This document shows, in pieces, positions 1 to 6,291 of a DNA stretch of 6,292 nucleotides; positions within the stretch are counted from its first letter, which is position 1; each line of letters begins with the position of its first letter. Source of the DNA: Ignavibacteriales bacterium (lineage in GTDB: Bacteria > Bacteroidota > Ignavibacteria > Ignavibacteriales > Melioribacteraceae); the NCBI GenBank assembly GCA_016929735.1, contig JAFGID010000331.1:1-6292 (forward strand), given 5' to 3'. The notes beneath the pieces were generated by a model. That model was given only the letters and a program-made list of their open reading frames with translations. It did not search any database and had not been told where the DNA came from. The position numbers and the translations under genes are program-made.

Positions 1-20
1 ATTGCTGGATTTTGTTGCAC
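1..20 (-). CDS. Start of the next operon gene (partial, unidentified)
   Basis: After the cas3 stop there is a 57-nt spacer, then AGGAG (33-29) followed 8 nt later by GTG at 20-18. This opens a frame reading (M)QQNPA up to the window edge. I prefer this start because it is the only one here with a properly spaced SD. A competing open frame starts at ATG 54-52 and reads MNVRLDERRNVSATKSSN to the edge, but has no SD. Only about six codons are visible, so the protein cannot be recognised. In many I-B operons cas3 is followed by cas4, cas1 and cas2, so one of these is a reasonable guess from synteny alone. Confidence 0.35.
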
Positions 21-28
21 TTACATTT

Positions 29-33
29 CTCCT
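29..33 (-). promoter_or_regulatory. Ribosome binding site for the downstream gene
   Basis: AGGAG within AAAGGAG on the minus strand, 8 nt before GTG 20. Between them sits ATGTAA (26-21), a start codon followed at once by a stop. It is only 2 nt from the SD and so unlikely to be used; the GTG is the better spaced start. Confidence 0.4.
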
Positions 34-77
34 TTCATCTAACCTAACGTTCATTAGGATAATGGCTAGTAGGTTTG

Positions 78-2624
78 CTAAATGAATTCTCCTCTCCCAG
101 ATGTTACTATTTCTTTGAATTTCTCAACATTTAGACCCGACTCGATGCTAAAGTATTCATTCCAGTCCTTACAAAAATAGAATCCATATTTAATCTCATA
201 GTTCAATATAGTTCTTAATGTTCCCTTAGACGTGTGATAATTAAAGAGATTTATATTATATAGTATTAACTTGGTTCTAAAATCTTTAATATGAAGATAT
301 TGGACAAAGTTATTATCGTTCTCGAACAACCTACAATATTCATCCCAAATTTCCAATGCTTCTTTTTCATAAGGTATAAACAATGATATTGTATCCGCAT
401 CAATTAATTTGATACTATCATTAATCGCTTTAAAATTCAAATTTTGAATGAATTGCAAATTTGACTCTGGATTTTGAATGAAAAGATTATTTCTAAATCT
501 TTGGATTTCACTGATCGTTAAATTATAGAAATCACGAATTGCATTATTCTCATTTGAAGTTTTCTCACTGAAAAAGTCCTTTTCGTAGCATTTCATTATT
601 TTTGATTTGCTGTCACCTCGATAAACTTGAGTTGAGCTTTCATCAGGAAAAACAATTAGTTTACATTCTTCTTTTCTTGCATTTCTGTTAATTCTTCCAG
701 CTACTTGCACAATACTATCAAAAGGAGCATACGATCTTAACCCAATATCAAAATCTATATCCACCCCAGCTTCCACAGATTGAGTGGCGATGAGAATAAT
801 TTTCATATCTTCTTTTGATTGTTTTAATATAGTTTTTCTCCTCTTTTCCGGTATTGTTGAGTTCAGTAAAAAAAGCTTATATTCTCTAAAATTGTTCTTT
901 GAATTTTGTAAGTTTTCAAATAATAAATATGAATCTATTATTTTGTTCAGAACAACAAGAATTTTTCTGTATCTCTGAGCCGTTAATCTCTGCAAGTATT
1001 CTGGAATCTTTTCTTTAGAAATGTCTTTTTGAGGTAATATATCTATTCTTTTAAAAAGAGAGCTATTAAAGACTTCGTCCCGAAATGTGGGATTGAGAAG
1101 AGATTTAAAGTCTGCATTATATATGAGTGATTCCAAATTTGGCATGGTGGCACTCATGATTATGAAATGAGTATTGAGAAATTTACTTATTGAATTTATC
1201 AAAGATGTAACTTCCGTCCATACTTTATCATTATAGGCTTGGATTTCATCTATCACAACGACACTATTGGCGAGTTGAAAAAAGTTATAATTACTATTTT
1301 TATCGTTTCTTAACATCATATCAAAAAACTTAACATGACTCAACATCAAAACAGGTTTATTAAAAAACAAATTATCAATATGTTTTTGATATTCTAATTG
1401 TTCCATTGTATCGTAAATTTCATCAGTTTCAAGAGGACTGATGTACCTTGAGTCTAATCTTGTTATATTTTCTTCGCCAGTGAAATGCATAATCGTATCA
1501 TAAGATTGTTCGATGATATTTATGAAAGGAAAGACATAAAACAGCTTTTTAATATTTCTTTCTTTCATGATTCTTAAAGCCAACCTCATTGAAACATTTG
1601 TTTTTCCACCTCCGGTCGGAATATTTAGTAAATAAACATTCGATTTGTTCTCTGAATTCAAATAGGTTTTTAGATTATTTTCTGCTACAATATTAAGTTT
1701 CGACCGAAACATATTTAATTTTTCTTCTTTAGATTTATTCAAATTTTCGATTTCATGTATTCCGATTTTTTCTAATTCGGACTGAGAGTTATTTATATCA
1801 ACATTAAAATTTATAAAATCATCATAGTCGTATTTTAAGTGGAAGTTATCCCAAATCTTAGACTTAACCTCAGATGTAATTGACCGTTGGTCAAATTCTC
1901 TTTGTTCTGTAAATTCAGCAGTTGCATAATAATCGGATGATATTAATAATGAATGAAATAGCTTTAGAAAAACAAACATCACCGGATAATCATTTGAAAA
2001 ATTATCTATCATCTCAATGACATCGTTGTCATTAATATGTCTAAAGAAATTATCTTGTTTCATTCTATCTATTATTTCTTCATCTAAATCCAATTTGAGA
2101 AACTCTGCAATTTCACAAATTTTTTCTCTTTTCTCATCAAAATGTAAATCAAGAATTTCATGTTTTAAGTCTTTTAATTTCCCATGGTGCTTTAAGACAG
2201 AATATAAAACAATTAAATAGAAAAAGAATTCCTTCTCTGTAATTTCACCGTTAAAGTGAGACTTAAAAAAAGTATAAGTTAAGAAATAAAAACTTTTATC
2301 ACTATGTGTTTCATTGTTATTTTCTCCATCTAATTTTAGCTGGAATTTTTTAGTAAGCTTACCAACATCATGAAAATAAACAATTTTTTTTAGTCTCTGA
2401 TAAGTTGAATCTAAATCAAATTCTCGTTCAATACAACTGATCAATTGTTTGATGATGCTTTCAATTTCAAATGTTGAAACAAATTTTTGATAATACTTGA
2501 TAGTCCTTTCACAATGCTCGATGAATTTCTCTTTAGAAGAGCCGCTTCTGCTCGAATGAGCAAAAGCGGCTACAAGATTCAAATCAACTTCAAATAAATT
2601 GAACATAGAATTCTTCATGATCAT
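78..2624 (-). CDS. cas3: Cas3 HD nuclease-helicase, type I-B
   Basis: Effector nuclease-helicase (848 aa) recruited by Cascade after R-loop formation; it nicks and then unwinds and degrades the non-target strand. The N-terminal HD domain (about residues 15-235) keeps the metal ligands expected of an active enzyme: H37, H85-D86 (FHDVGK), H146-H147 (KHHGK) and D231 (SSDYYAT). The SF2 helicase core follows: Walker A PTGGGKT (336-342), motif Ia near VFPFINIIEQ (364-373), DEIQ box (459-462), SAT (491-493), TQSVEAGVDID (614-624) and arginine motif QVAGRINRNARK (640-651). The Cas3 C-terminal domain completes a normal length. The start overlaps cas5 by 35 nt. ATG 2624 has no SD; in-frame ATGs at 2618 and 2606 are alternatives, and 2606 has a weak GAAG 6 nt upstream. 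Expression is probably coupled to cas5. All motifs look intact. Confidence 0.96.
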   Translation of the reverse strand: MIMKNSMFNLFEVDLNLVAAFAHSSRSGSSKEKFIEHCERTIKYYQKFVSTFEIESIIKQLISCIEREFDLDSTYQRLKKIVYFHDVGKLTKKFQLKLDGENNNETHSDKSFYFLTYTFFKSHFNGEITEKEFFFYLIVLYSVLKHHGKLKDLKHEILDLHFDEKREKICEIAEFLKLDLDEEIIDRMKQDNFFRHINDNDVIEMIDNFSNDYPVMFVFLKLFHSLLISSDYYATAEFTEQREFDQRSITSEVKSKIWDNFHLKYDYDDFINFNVDINNSQSELEKIGIHEIENLNKSKEEKLNMFRSKLNIVAENNLKTYLNSENKSNVYLLNIPTGGGKTNVSMRLALRIMKERNIKKLFYVFPFINIIEQSYDTIMHFTGEENITRLDSRYISPLETDEIYDTMEQLEYQKHIDNLFFNKPVLMLSHVKFFDMMLRNDKNSNYNFFQLANSVVVIDEIQAYNDKVWTEVTSLINSISKFLNTHFIIMSATMPNLESLIYNADFKSLLNPTFRDEVFNSSLFKRIDILPQKDISKEKIPEYLQRLTAQRYRKILVVLNKIIDSYLLFENLQNSKNNFREYKLFLLNSTIPEKRRKTILKQSKEDMKIILIATQSVEAGVDIDFDIGLRSYAPFDSIVQVAGRINRNARKEECKLIVFPDESSTQVYRGDSKSKIMKCYEKDFFSEKTSNENNAIRDFYNLTISEIQRFRNNLFIQNPESNLQFIQNLNFKAINDSIKLIDADTISLFIPYEKEALEIWDEYCRLFENDNNFVQYLHIKDFRTKLILYNINLFNYHTSKGTLRTILNYEIKYGFYFCKDWNEYFSIESGLNVEKFKEIVTSGRGEFI
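2540..2571 (-). repeat. Strong hairpin inside the 5' end of cas3
   Basis: On the transcribed (minus) strand AGCCGCTTTTGCTC pairs with GAGCAGAAGCGGCT around an ATTC loop. This is a 14-bp uninterrupted stem in RNA with one U-G wobble at pair 9; on the plus strand that position becomes a C-A mismatch, so the structure is better as cas3 mRNA. It lies over codons 18-29 of cas3, between the AHS and EH positions of the HD domain, and begins 18 nt after the cas5 stop codon. It is clearly more GC-rich than its surroundings. No U-tract follows, so it is not a canonical intrinsic terminator. The structure is seen directly; a regulatory role is inference. Confidence 0.75.
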
Positions 2625-3345
2625 TTTTCAATTTGCTGAACTTATTGGAAATCATATTTACTTTATAATTCGTCCAAACAAACAGGTCTTTTATGTAAAA
2701 TCCATTTGAATCAAAATCGAAAGGGAGTTGTTCGAAAATGATAATCGGATTATCCTTATTTGTGAAACGAGAACCTACAAAGCCTTTCAATATCTTTACA
2801 TCATTTTTCCTAAAAAGACTTTTTACAATTGCAGTATCACTTTGTTCTGATATAGTTTCATATTCTTTAAATTCCTCAAAATGTGCAAAGAATTCGTTCT
2901 TCCCAAAGTAAAGAGGATAAGAGGTTTCGTAATTTTCCAATTTCATTTTCAATTCATCAGTTTTCTCATCTTCCTTCACAAAAACTCGAAATCCAATCGT
3001 TGGTTCTCCCACTAAAATCTGTTCCTGTATCTGCCATGTTGCACCATCTTTATTCTCCCCTTTATTGGCATGTCCAGTGGCATTGTTAAATCCTAATATT
3101 GCTTTCTGGAGAGGTTTTTTGAAAAGTGGTTGTATTGCAATTTTCAAATCTTTTAGCTTTTTATAAAAGTCAGGGGGTTTACCTTGCCCAGATTTTGCAT
3201 ATCCTGAAAAACCTAAAATTGCACCAAACAAGCCAAGGACAGCAGGTTTGTGAAGAAAATTATAACTTGTAAAAACGAGATCATTGGCGTCATTCTTTTT
3301 GAATAACGCCATTTCTCCGATAAAATCGACCGAGAAAGCTTTCAT
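2590..3345 (-). CDS. cas5: Cas5 (Cas5h/Cas5b), type I-B Cascade subunit
   Basis: RAMP-fold Cascade subunit (251 aa) that binds the 5' handle of the crRNA and joins the Cas7 backbone to Cas8b. The N-terminal strand KAFSVDFIGEMALFKK (2-17) and the following YNFLHKPAVLGLFGAILG stretch (28-45, including the glycine-rich segment) are typical of the Cas5h branch. EQILVGEPTIGFRVFV (108-123) and SYPLYFGKNEFFAHF (142-156) also match the family. The start is fixed by AGGAG (3356-3352), 6 nt upstream. The gene begins 9 nt after cas7 ends and its SD overlaps the cas7 stop TAG, so the two are probably translationally coupled. Its 3' end overlaps cas3. In I-B the crRNA is normally cut by Cas6, so Cas5 is expected to be structural rather than catalytic here. 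Confidence 0.95.
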   Translation of the reverse strand: MKAFSVDFIGEMALFKKNDANDLVFTSYNFLHKPAVLGLFGAILGFSGYAKSGQGKPPDFYKKLKDLKIAIQPLFKKPLQKAILGFNNATGHANKGENKDGATWQIQEQILVGEPTIGFRVFVKEDEKTDELKMKLENYETSYPLYFGKNEFFAHFEEFKEYETISEQSDTAIVKSLFRKNDVKILKGFVGSRFTNKDNPIIIFEQLPFDFDSNGFYIKDLFVWTNYKVNMISNKFSKLKNDHEEFYVQFI

Positions 3346-3351
3346 AACAAG

Positions 3352-3356
3352 CTCCT
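3352..3356 (-). promoter_or_regulatory. cas5 ribosome binding site overlapping the cas7 stop
   Basis: AGGAG, 6 nt before the cas5 ATG. Its first two bases are the last two of the cas7 TAG stop (TAGGAG). It fixes the cas5 start and suggests translational coupling. Confidence 0.8.
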
Positions 3357-4299
3357 ACAATTTTTTATCAATTGACCAATCCTCATTATAGCCAACTACT
3401 TCAGTTAAATGATGGTTGTAACTGAGTTCGATTGTTGCTCCGAGTTCTTTTTCAGCTAACAATTTTTCAACTTCTGAGAGATCTATTTTTACTTTCCCCT
3501 CATCTTTCTTCGTTATCTTTACAAGATTTTTCAAGGTTGGAAGAAATTTTTCTGAGTTTTCCGGAAGCGTAATGAAAAGTAACATGGCATTTTCGCTACC
3601 GATTTTAGTTGTAGTATTTAATGACGAGACAGCACTTTTTAGAGCTTTTTTCAAAGTCTCTATGTCACTTGTTGTTATGGATAACTTTTCCTGTATTTCT
3701 GCATTATCTTCATAATGATTTGTGATGTTTTTAGGATTTAATGAAAAATCATATACATAGTAACTTTCCAATCCTTTTGATTCATTGCCTAATGTCGAAG
3801 AATCACTTTCGGAATCGGTGCTTTTATCATCTCTGTATGGAGATAAAATCTGATTAGAATAGATGATGTTTTCATTTAGACGATTTATTCCATACGAAAT
3901 CTGAAGAGGTCCGGTTAGAGACAAGTTTTTGTTTCCTTCTTTTCCTTTTCCACTTTTCATTGCAAATGTAATTCCCATAAACTTTATATCAATACAGTCT
4001 TTAAAAACTTCAACTGGGTTTTCTTGTTCAAAATGCAAGAATCTTTCTTCTAAAGTTTTAGGTCGATAATCTCCTTTTTCTTCTTTGAATGTTTTCCAGA
4101 CAAAAACGTCTTTGCCTTGATCAATCCAGAATTTTCTAATCGCATATTTTAGAGCTTTATCGGTTGCATAAATAGTGCCCTTAGAATCAGGTAATCTTCT
4201 GGGATTTCCTGTGAAATCAGCATTAAAATTGCTGTGTTCACTTTTAACAACTACCAAACCATAACATCTTTGATTGAAGGTGGCATCATTGCTATTCAT
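3355..4299 (-). CDS. cas7: Cas7 (Csh2), type I-B Cascade backbone
   Basis: Backbone subunit (314 aa), present in several copies along the crRNA spacer in Cascade. Family hallmarks are seen: an N-terminal RAMP strand CYGLVVVKSE (12-21), the GNPRRLPDSKGTIYATDKALK segment (31-51) and LTGPLQISYGINR (128-140), a signature of the Csh2 branch. Residues about 157-176 form a Ser/Asp/Glu-rich low-complexity stretch, probably a flexible loop. The C-terminal half (about 205-300) carries helices and the ATIELSYNHH strand. The start is supported by AAGGAG (4312-4307), 7 nt upstream, which overlaps the end of the cas8b stop codon; the gap after cas8b is 12 nt. No defects are visible. Confidence 0.95.
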   Translation of the reverse strand: MNSNDATFNQRCYGLVVVKSEHSNFNADFTGNPRRLPDSKGTIYATDKALKYAIRKFWIDQGKDVFVWKTFKEEKGDYRPKTLEERFLHFEQENPVEVFKDCIDIKFMGITFAMKSGKGKEGNKNLSLTGPLQISYGINRLNENIIYSNQILSPYRDDKSTDSESDSSTLGNESKGLESYYVYDFSLNPKNITNHYEDNAEIQEKLSITTSDIETLKKALKSAVSSLNTTTKIGSENAMLLFITLPENSEKFLPTLKNLVKITKKDEGKVKIDLSEVEKLLAEKELGATIELSYNHHLTEVVGYNEDWSIDKKL

Positions 4300-4306
4300 T
4301 TTACAT

Positions 4307-4312
4307 CTCCTT
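4307..4312 (-). promoter_or_regulatory. cas7 ribosome binding site
   Basis: AAGGAG, 7 nt before the cas7 ATG. It starts on the last base of the cas8b/cas11b TAA stop, so ribosomes finishing either product end on the cas7 initiation region. Confidence 0.8.
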
Positions 4313-4677
4313 TATTTTTTTGTTGTTTGGAAAAAGATATTTTTGTCAAAATAGCCTGCATAAAAGAGGATTTTCAAGTCTCTATTAAATTCTTGATCCT
4401 GATTATCATAAAGGAAACTCCAAATCTGAGAAAACATTTGATTCAGTTTATCCCAATTAAGAGTTAGTTCATGTTTATAGGCATTGAAAGTTTCTTCTAA
4501 TTTAATTCCTAAAATCCTGAAATTTGCCACATTTATAAATGGCTCGACCATTGCATGGGTTTTTTGTCCTTTCTTTGACTGATTGAGTAGGTAATAAACT
4601 ATTTGCCCAATATAATAGGACAAGCTTTCCAAGTCTGTAACTTTGCCAGACTCTTTGATTCTTTCTACTGTTTGCAT
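4312..4677 (-). CDS. cas11b: Cas11b small subunit from an internal start in cas8b
   Basis: In-frame alternative product of cas8b (121 aa), starting at Met509 of the large subunit (MQTVERIKES) and ending at the same stop. AGGAGG (4690-4685) sits exactly 7 nt before this ATG, the same core and spacing as the cas8b start itself. The product is almost entirely helical by composition, as expected for the Cascade small subunit, and its size falls in the usual Cas11 range. Separate translation of Cas11 from the 3' end of cas8 is established for subtypes I-B, I-C and I-D; several copies of it contact the displaced strand along the complex. There is no stand-alone small-subunit gene in the window, which fits. 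The SD also encodes conserved-looking LGGYF, so it could in part reflect protein constraint. Confidence 0.8.
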   Translation of the reverse strand: MQTVERIKESGKVTDLESLSYYIGQIVYYLLNQSKKGQKTHAMVEPFINVANFRILGIKLEETFNAYKHELTLNWDKLNQMFSQIWSFLYDNQDQEFNRDLKILFYAGYFDKNIFFQTTKK

Positions 4678-6201
4678 AAAATAACCTCCTAAGGTTTTGT
4701 CTAATTCTAAAAATTGTATTTTTAACTTGTTTAAGTTAGCTGTAGCTAATGCTTCTTTTTCTCTATTATAACAATCTCGTAATCTTCTTTGAAGTGTATG
4801 ATAATACATGTTAGAAATATCATTGCTGTTTATGCTATCTTTTGCACGATAAACAAAATCAAAGATTTGAGTTCGATAGCGATAAATCAGATTATCTAAA
4901 TTAGCATTCTTAGTATCGACTTTCTTTGAAAAATAATTGTGTTGCAATTTATATTCAAAGAATAATTCATTTAGTTGCTGCTCTATTTCAAAGATCGATT
5001 TTCCATTATAGTCTAATATGAATCCGGAGATGTAATCAAAATTAAGAAGTCCAATATCTCGATTGTATATAATTAAAAAGAAATCGAACATATCATTAGG
5101 AGTTTCTAAGGTAACCTCTTTTATTACATCACTAAAAGAAACTTTGGTTAAATCGGTTTTTAACAATATAATTTCTTTTCTTACAAATTCGTCTGTTATG
5201 AAAAGTGGGAAAACAGATATTTTTTTCTTATTTAGGAATAATTCCTGGAATTTATAAATTTTCATCGAACAATTATAACAAACTGCCAGATTGTGGTCTG
5301 TTTTTCTGTCTAAGTGCAATGTAAATGGCTTTTTGGAATCTAAATTATGGAATGCATTAGGTAACCAAGTTTCAGATTTGTCATTACAGATTGCGCAATT
5401 TCTAACAGGATAGCCCTTATCTTTTTTGGGAGGATCTGTTTTGAACAGTTTTTTGCTTAGATAATCTTCATACCAAGATTTGTAGATATTACTATTTTCA
5501 ATTAGATCGTTAGGAAACTTGAGGATACAATAAACAGAATCAAACATATCTTTGTCTTTTACAAAAGTATTCTTTCTAAACTCATTTAATTTAGTCCAAA
5601 ACACCTGAAGATTTGAATCCATTGATAACTGTGAAAAAAGTTTTGTGAAGCTATTAAGCTCATTTTCATCGAAATTGATTGGGAGTCCCTTCTTAAAATT
5701 TTCTTTATAAGTATTGCTTATCTTTTTGAAGAAAGTCTCTTTGTTTTTCATCAAAGTCTGATAATTGATGTTAAAGATCAAAATGGTATAAGAATTTGTT
5801 CCTTTATTACTTCCTATGCTTTTATTCCCTTTTTTATCATTTGAAGGTTTTTGGCTATAGTTATCAATATTTTGAAGAACCTTTTGAAACAATTTAGGCT
5901 CATTGCATAATTGTGATATTAGATTTTTTAAATCATCATTGAGTTCAAGCTTGTATTCTTTTGAATTATAATCTGTATTTTCCTTGTTACGCTTTCCATC
6001 TAAAGTGAGGATTAATTTACCATCCTTTTCTGCAATGTCCTTAAAAACAAAATAGCTCTTATCAATTTCAATTTCTGTCATATCATTATTAACCGGAATT
6101 ACAAATATTGGCTTATCTATTTTTTGATTCTCTTTTTGGATCAATTCATATATTCCATTTTCTTCCAGTTTTTTTGAGAAATCTACTACTTCTTTCAACA
6201 T
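4312..6201 (-). CDS. cas8b: Cas8b (Csh1/TM1802-like) large subunit, type I-B
   Basis: Large Cascade subunit (629 aa), which recognises the PAM, helps open the duplex and recruits Cas3. The key mark is a four-cysteine zinc site, C269-x2-C272 (NCAICND) and C308-x2-C311 (VCYNCSM), about 35 residues apart, as in Csh1/TM1802 proteins. The N-terminal region is mixed beta-strand and helix, with a Lys/Asn/Ser-rich probable linker at about 114-137. The C-terminal region from about 505 is a helical bundle that is also made separately as Cas11b. The start is chosen for AGGAGG (6214-6209), 7 nt upstream of ATG 6201. Cas8b sequences diverge quickly; the assignment rests on the cysteine pairs, size, position before csh2-cas5-cas3, and the C-terminal bundle. 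No frameshift is visible. Confidence 0.93.
   Translation of the reverse strand: MLKEVVDFSKKLEENGIYELIQKENQKIDKPIFVIPVNNDMTEIEIDKSYFVFKDIAEKDGKLILTLDGKRNKENTDYNSKEYKLELNDDLKNLISQLCNEPKLFQKVLQNIDNYSQKPSNDKKGNKSIGSNKGTNSYTILIFNINYQTLMKNKETFFKKISNTYKENFKKGLPINFDENELNSFTKLFSQLSMDSNLQVFWTKLNEFRKNTFVKDKDMFDSVYCILKFPNDLIENSNIYKSWYEDYLSKKLFKTDPPKKDKGYPVRNCAICNDKSETWLPNAFHNLDSKKPFTLHLDRKTDHNLAVCYNCSMKIYKFQELFLNKKKISVFPLFITDEFVRKEIILLKTDLTKVSFSDVIKEVTLETPNDMFDFFLIIYNRDIGLLNFDYISGFILDYNGKSIFEIEQQLNELFFEYKLQHNYFSKKVDTKNANLDNLIYRYRTQIFDFVYRAKDSINSNDISNMYYHTLQRRLRDCYNREKEALATANLNKLKIQFLELDKTLGGYFMQTVERIKESGKVTDLESLSYYIGQIVYYLLNQSKKGQKTHAMVEPFINVANFRILGIKLEETFNAYKHELTLNWDKLNQMFSQIWSFLYDNQDQEFNRDLKILFYAGYFDKNIFFQTTKK
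4685..4690 (-). promoter_or_regulatory. Internal ribosome binding site for Cas11b
   Basis: A perfect AGGAGG within the cas8b reading frame (codons for L504-G505-G506), 7 nt before ATG 4677. I saw no other in-frame AGGAG-ATG pair at good spacing inside cas8b, cas7, cas5 or cas3. Confidence 0.8.
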
Positions 6202-6245
6202 TTTCTCCCCTCCTCAAACCCCATCTCCATCTGTTCATTCATCAT
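6195..6245 (-). CDS. Possible 16-codon minicistron leading into cas8b
   Basis: Short frame reading MMNEQMEMGFEEGRKC then TGA. It has its own AGGAGG (6257-6252), 6 nt before ATG 6245, as good as any real gene here. It starts 1 nt after the upstream gene's stop. Its stop overlaps the cas8b start as ATGTTGA, a geometry classic for translational coupling. The cas8b SD lies inside it. The peptide is Met- and Glu-rich with no known family. It may be a coupling leader peptide, a remnant of a longer gene, or chance; there is no independent evidence that it is expressed. Confidence 0.35.
   Translation of the reverse strand: MMNEQMEMGFEEGRKC
6209..6214 (-). promoter_or_regulatory. cas8b ribosome binding site
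   Basis: AGGAGG, 7 nt before ATG 6201, within GAGGAGGGGAGAAAATG. It fixes the cas8b start. Confidence 0.85.
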
Positions 6246-6246
6246 T

Positions 6247-6291
6247 TCAATCCTCCTTCAACCAACTTTTATCTGGGTTAAAATCCTGCTG
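6247..6291 (-). CDS. C-terminal end of an unidentified upstream gene (partial)
   Basis: An open frame enters from the window edge, reads QQDFNPDKSWLKED and stops at TGA 6249-6247. The other two minus-strand frames close early in this stretch, so this is the likely coding one. The tail is too short to identify. Many I-B operons have cas6 before cas8b, but this tail lacks the glycine-rich ending common in Cas6, so I do not call it cas6. The tight packing with the next frames suggests the same transcript; no promoter is visible between here and cas8b. Confidence 0.4.
   Translation of the reverse strand, partial: QQDFNPDKSWLKED
6252..6257 (-). promoter_or_regulatory. Ribosome binding site of the minicistron
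   Basis: AGGAGG within AAGGAGGATTGAA, 6 nt before ATG 6245. It overlaps the last codons of the upstream frame (K-E-D). Because it encodes part of that protein, it could be coincidental. Confidence 0.4.

Noticed and set aside
43..58. Small inverted repeat CCTAA/TTAGG in the spacer after cas3
   Set aside because: Only 5 bp with a 6-nt loop and no T-run, so not a credible terminator; the operon probably continues through it.
784..978. Plus-strand open frame of 64 codons
   Set aside because: Lies wholly opposite the cas3 helicase core, whose motifs are clear; no SD and no recognisable protein. Antisense shadow.
1600..1618. GGAGG followed by ATG within cas3 near the Walker A codons
   Set aside because: The ATG is out of frame with cas3 and 11 nt away; the GGAGG is explained by the glycine codons of PTGGGKT, so no separate helicase start is supported.
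2017..2220. Plus-strand open frame of 67 codons
   Set aside because: Opposite the cas3 HD region; composition reflects the reverse of an AT-rich coding strand.
2740..2754. 7-bp inverted repeat GATAATC/GATTATC inside cas5
   Set aside because: AT-rich, 1-nt spacing, and explained by the coding sequence; short palindromes like this are expected by chance.
2883..3089. Plus-strand open frame of 68 codons
   Set aside because: Opposite cas5 family motifs; no SD or domain.
4234..4467. Plus-strand open frame spanning the cas8b-cas7 junction
   Set aside because: Antisense to two well supported genes and their junction SD; a hydrophobic shadow peptide only.
5063..5257. Plus-strand open frame of 64 codons
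   Set aside because: Opposite the middle of cas8b; no initiation signal or family resemblance.
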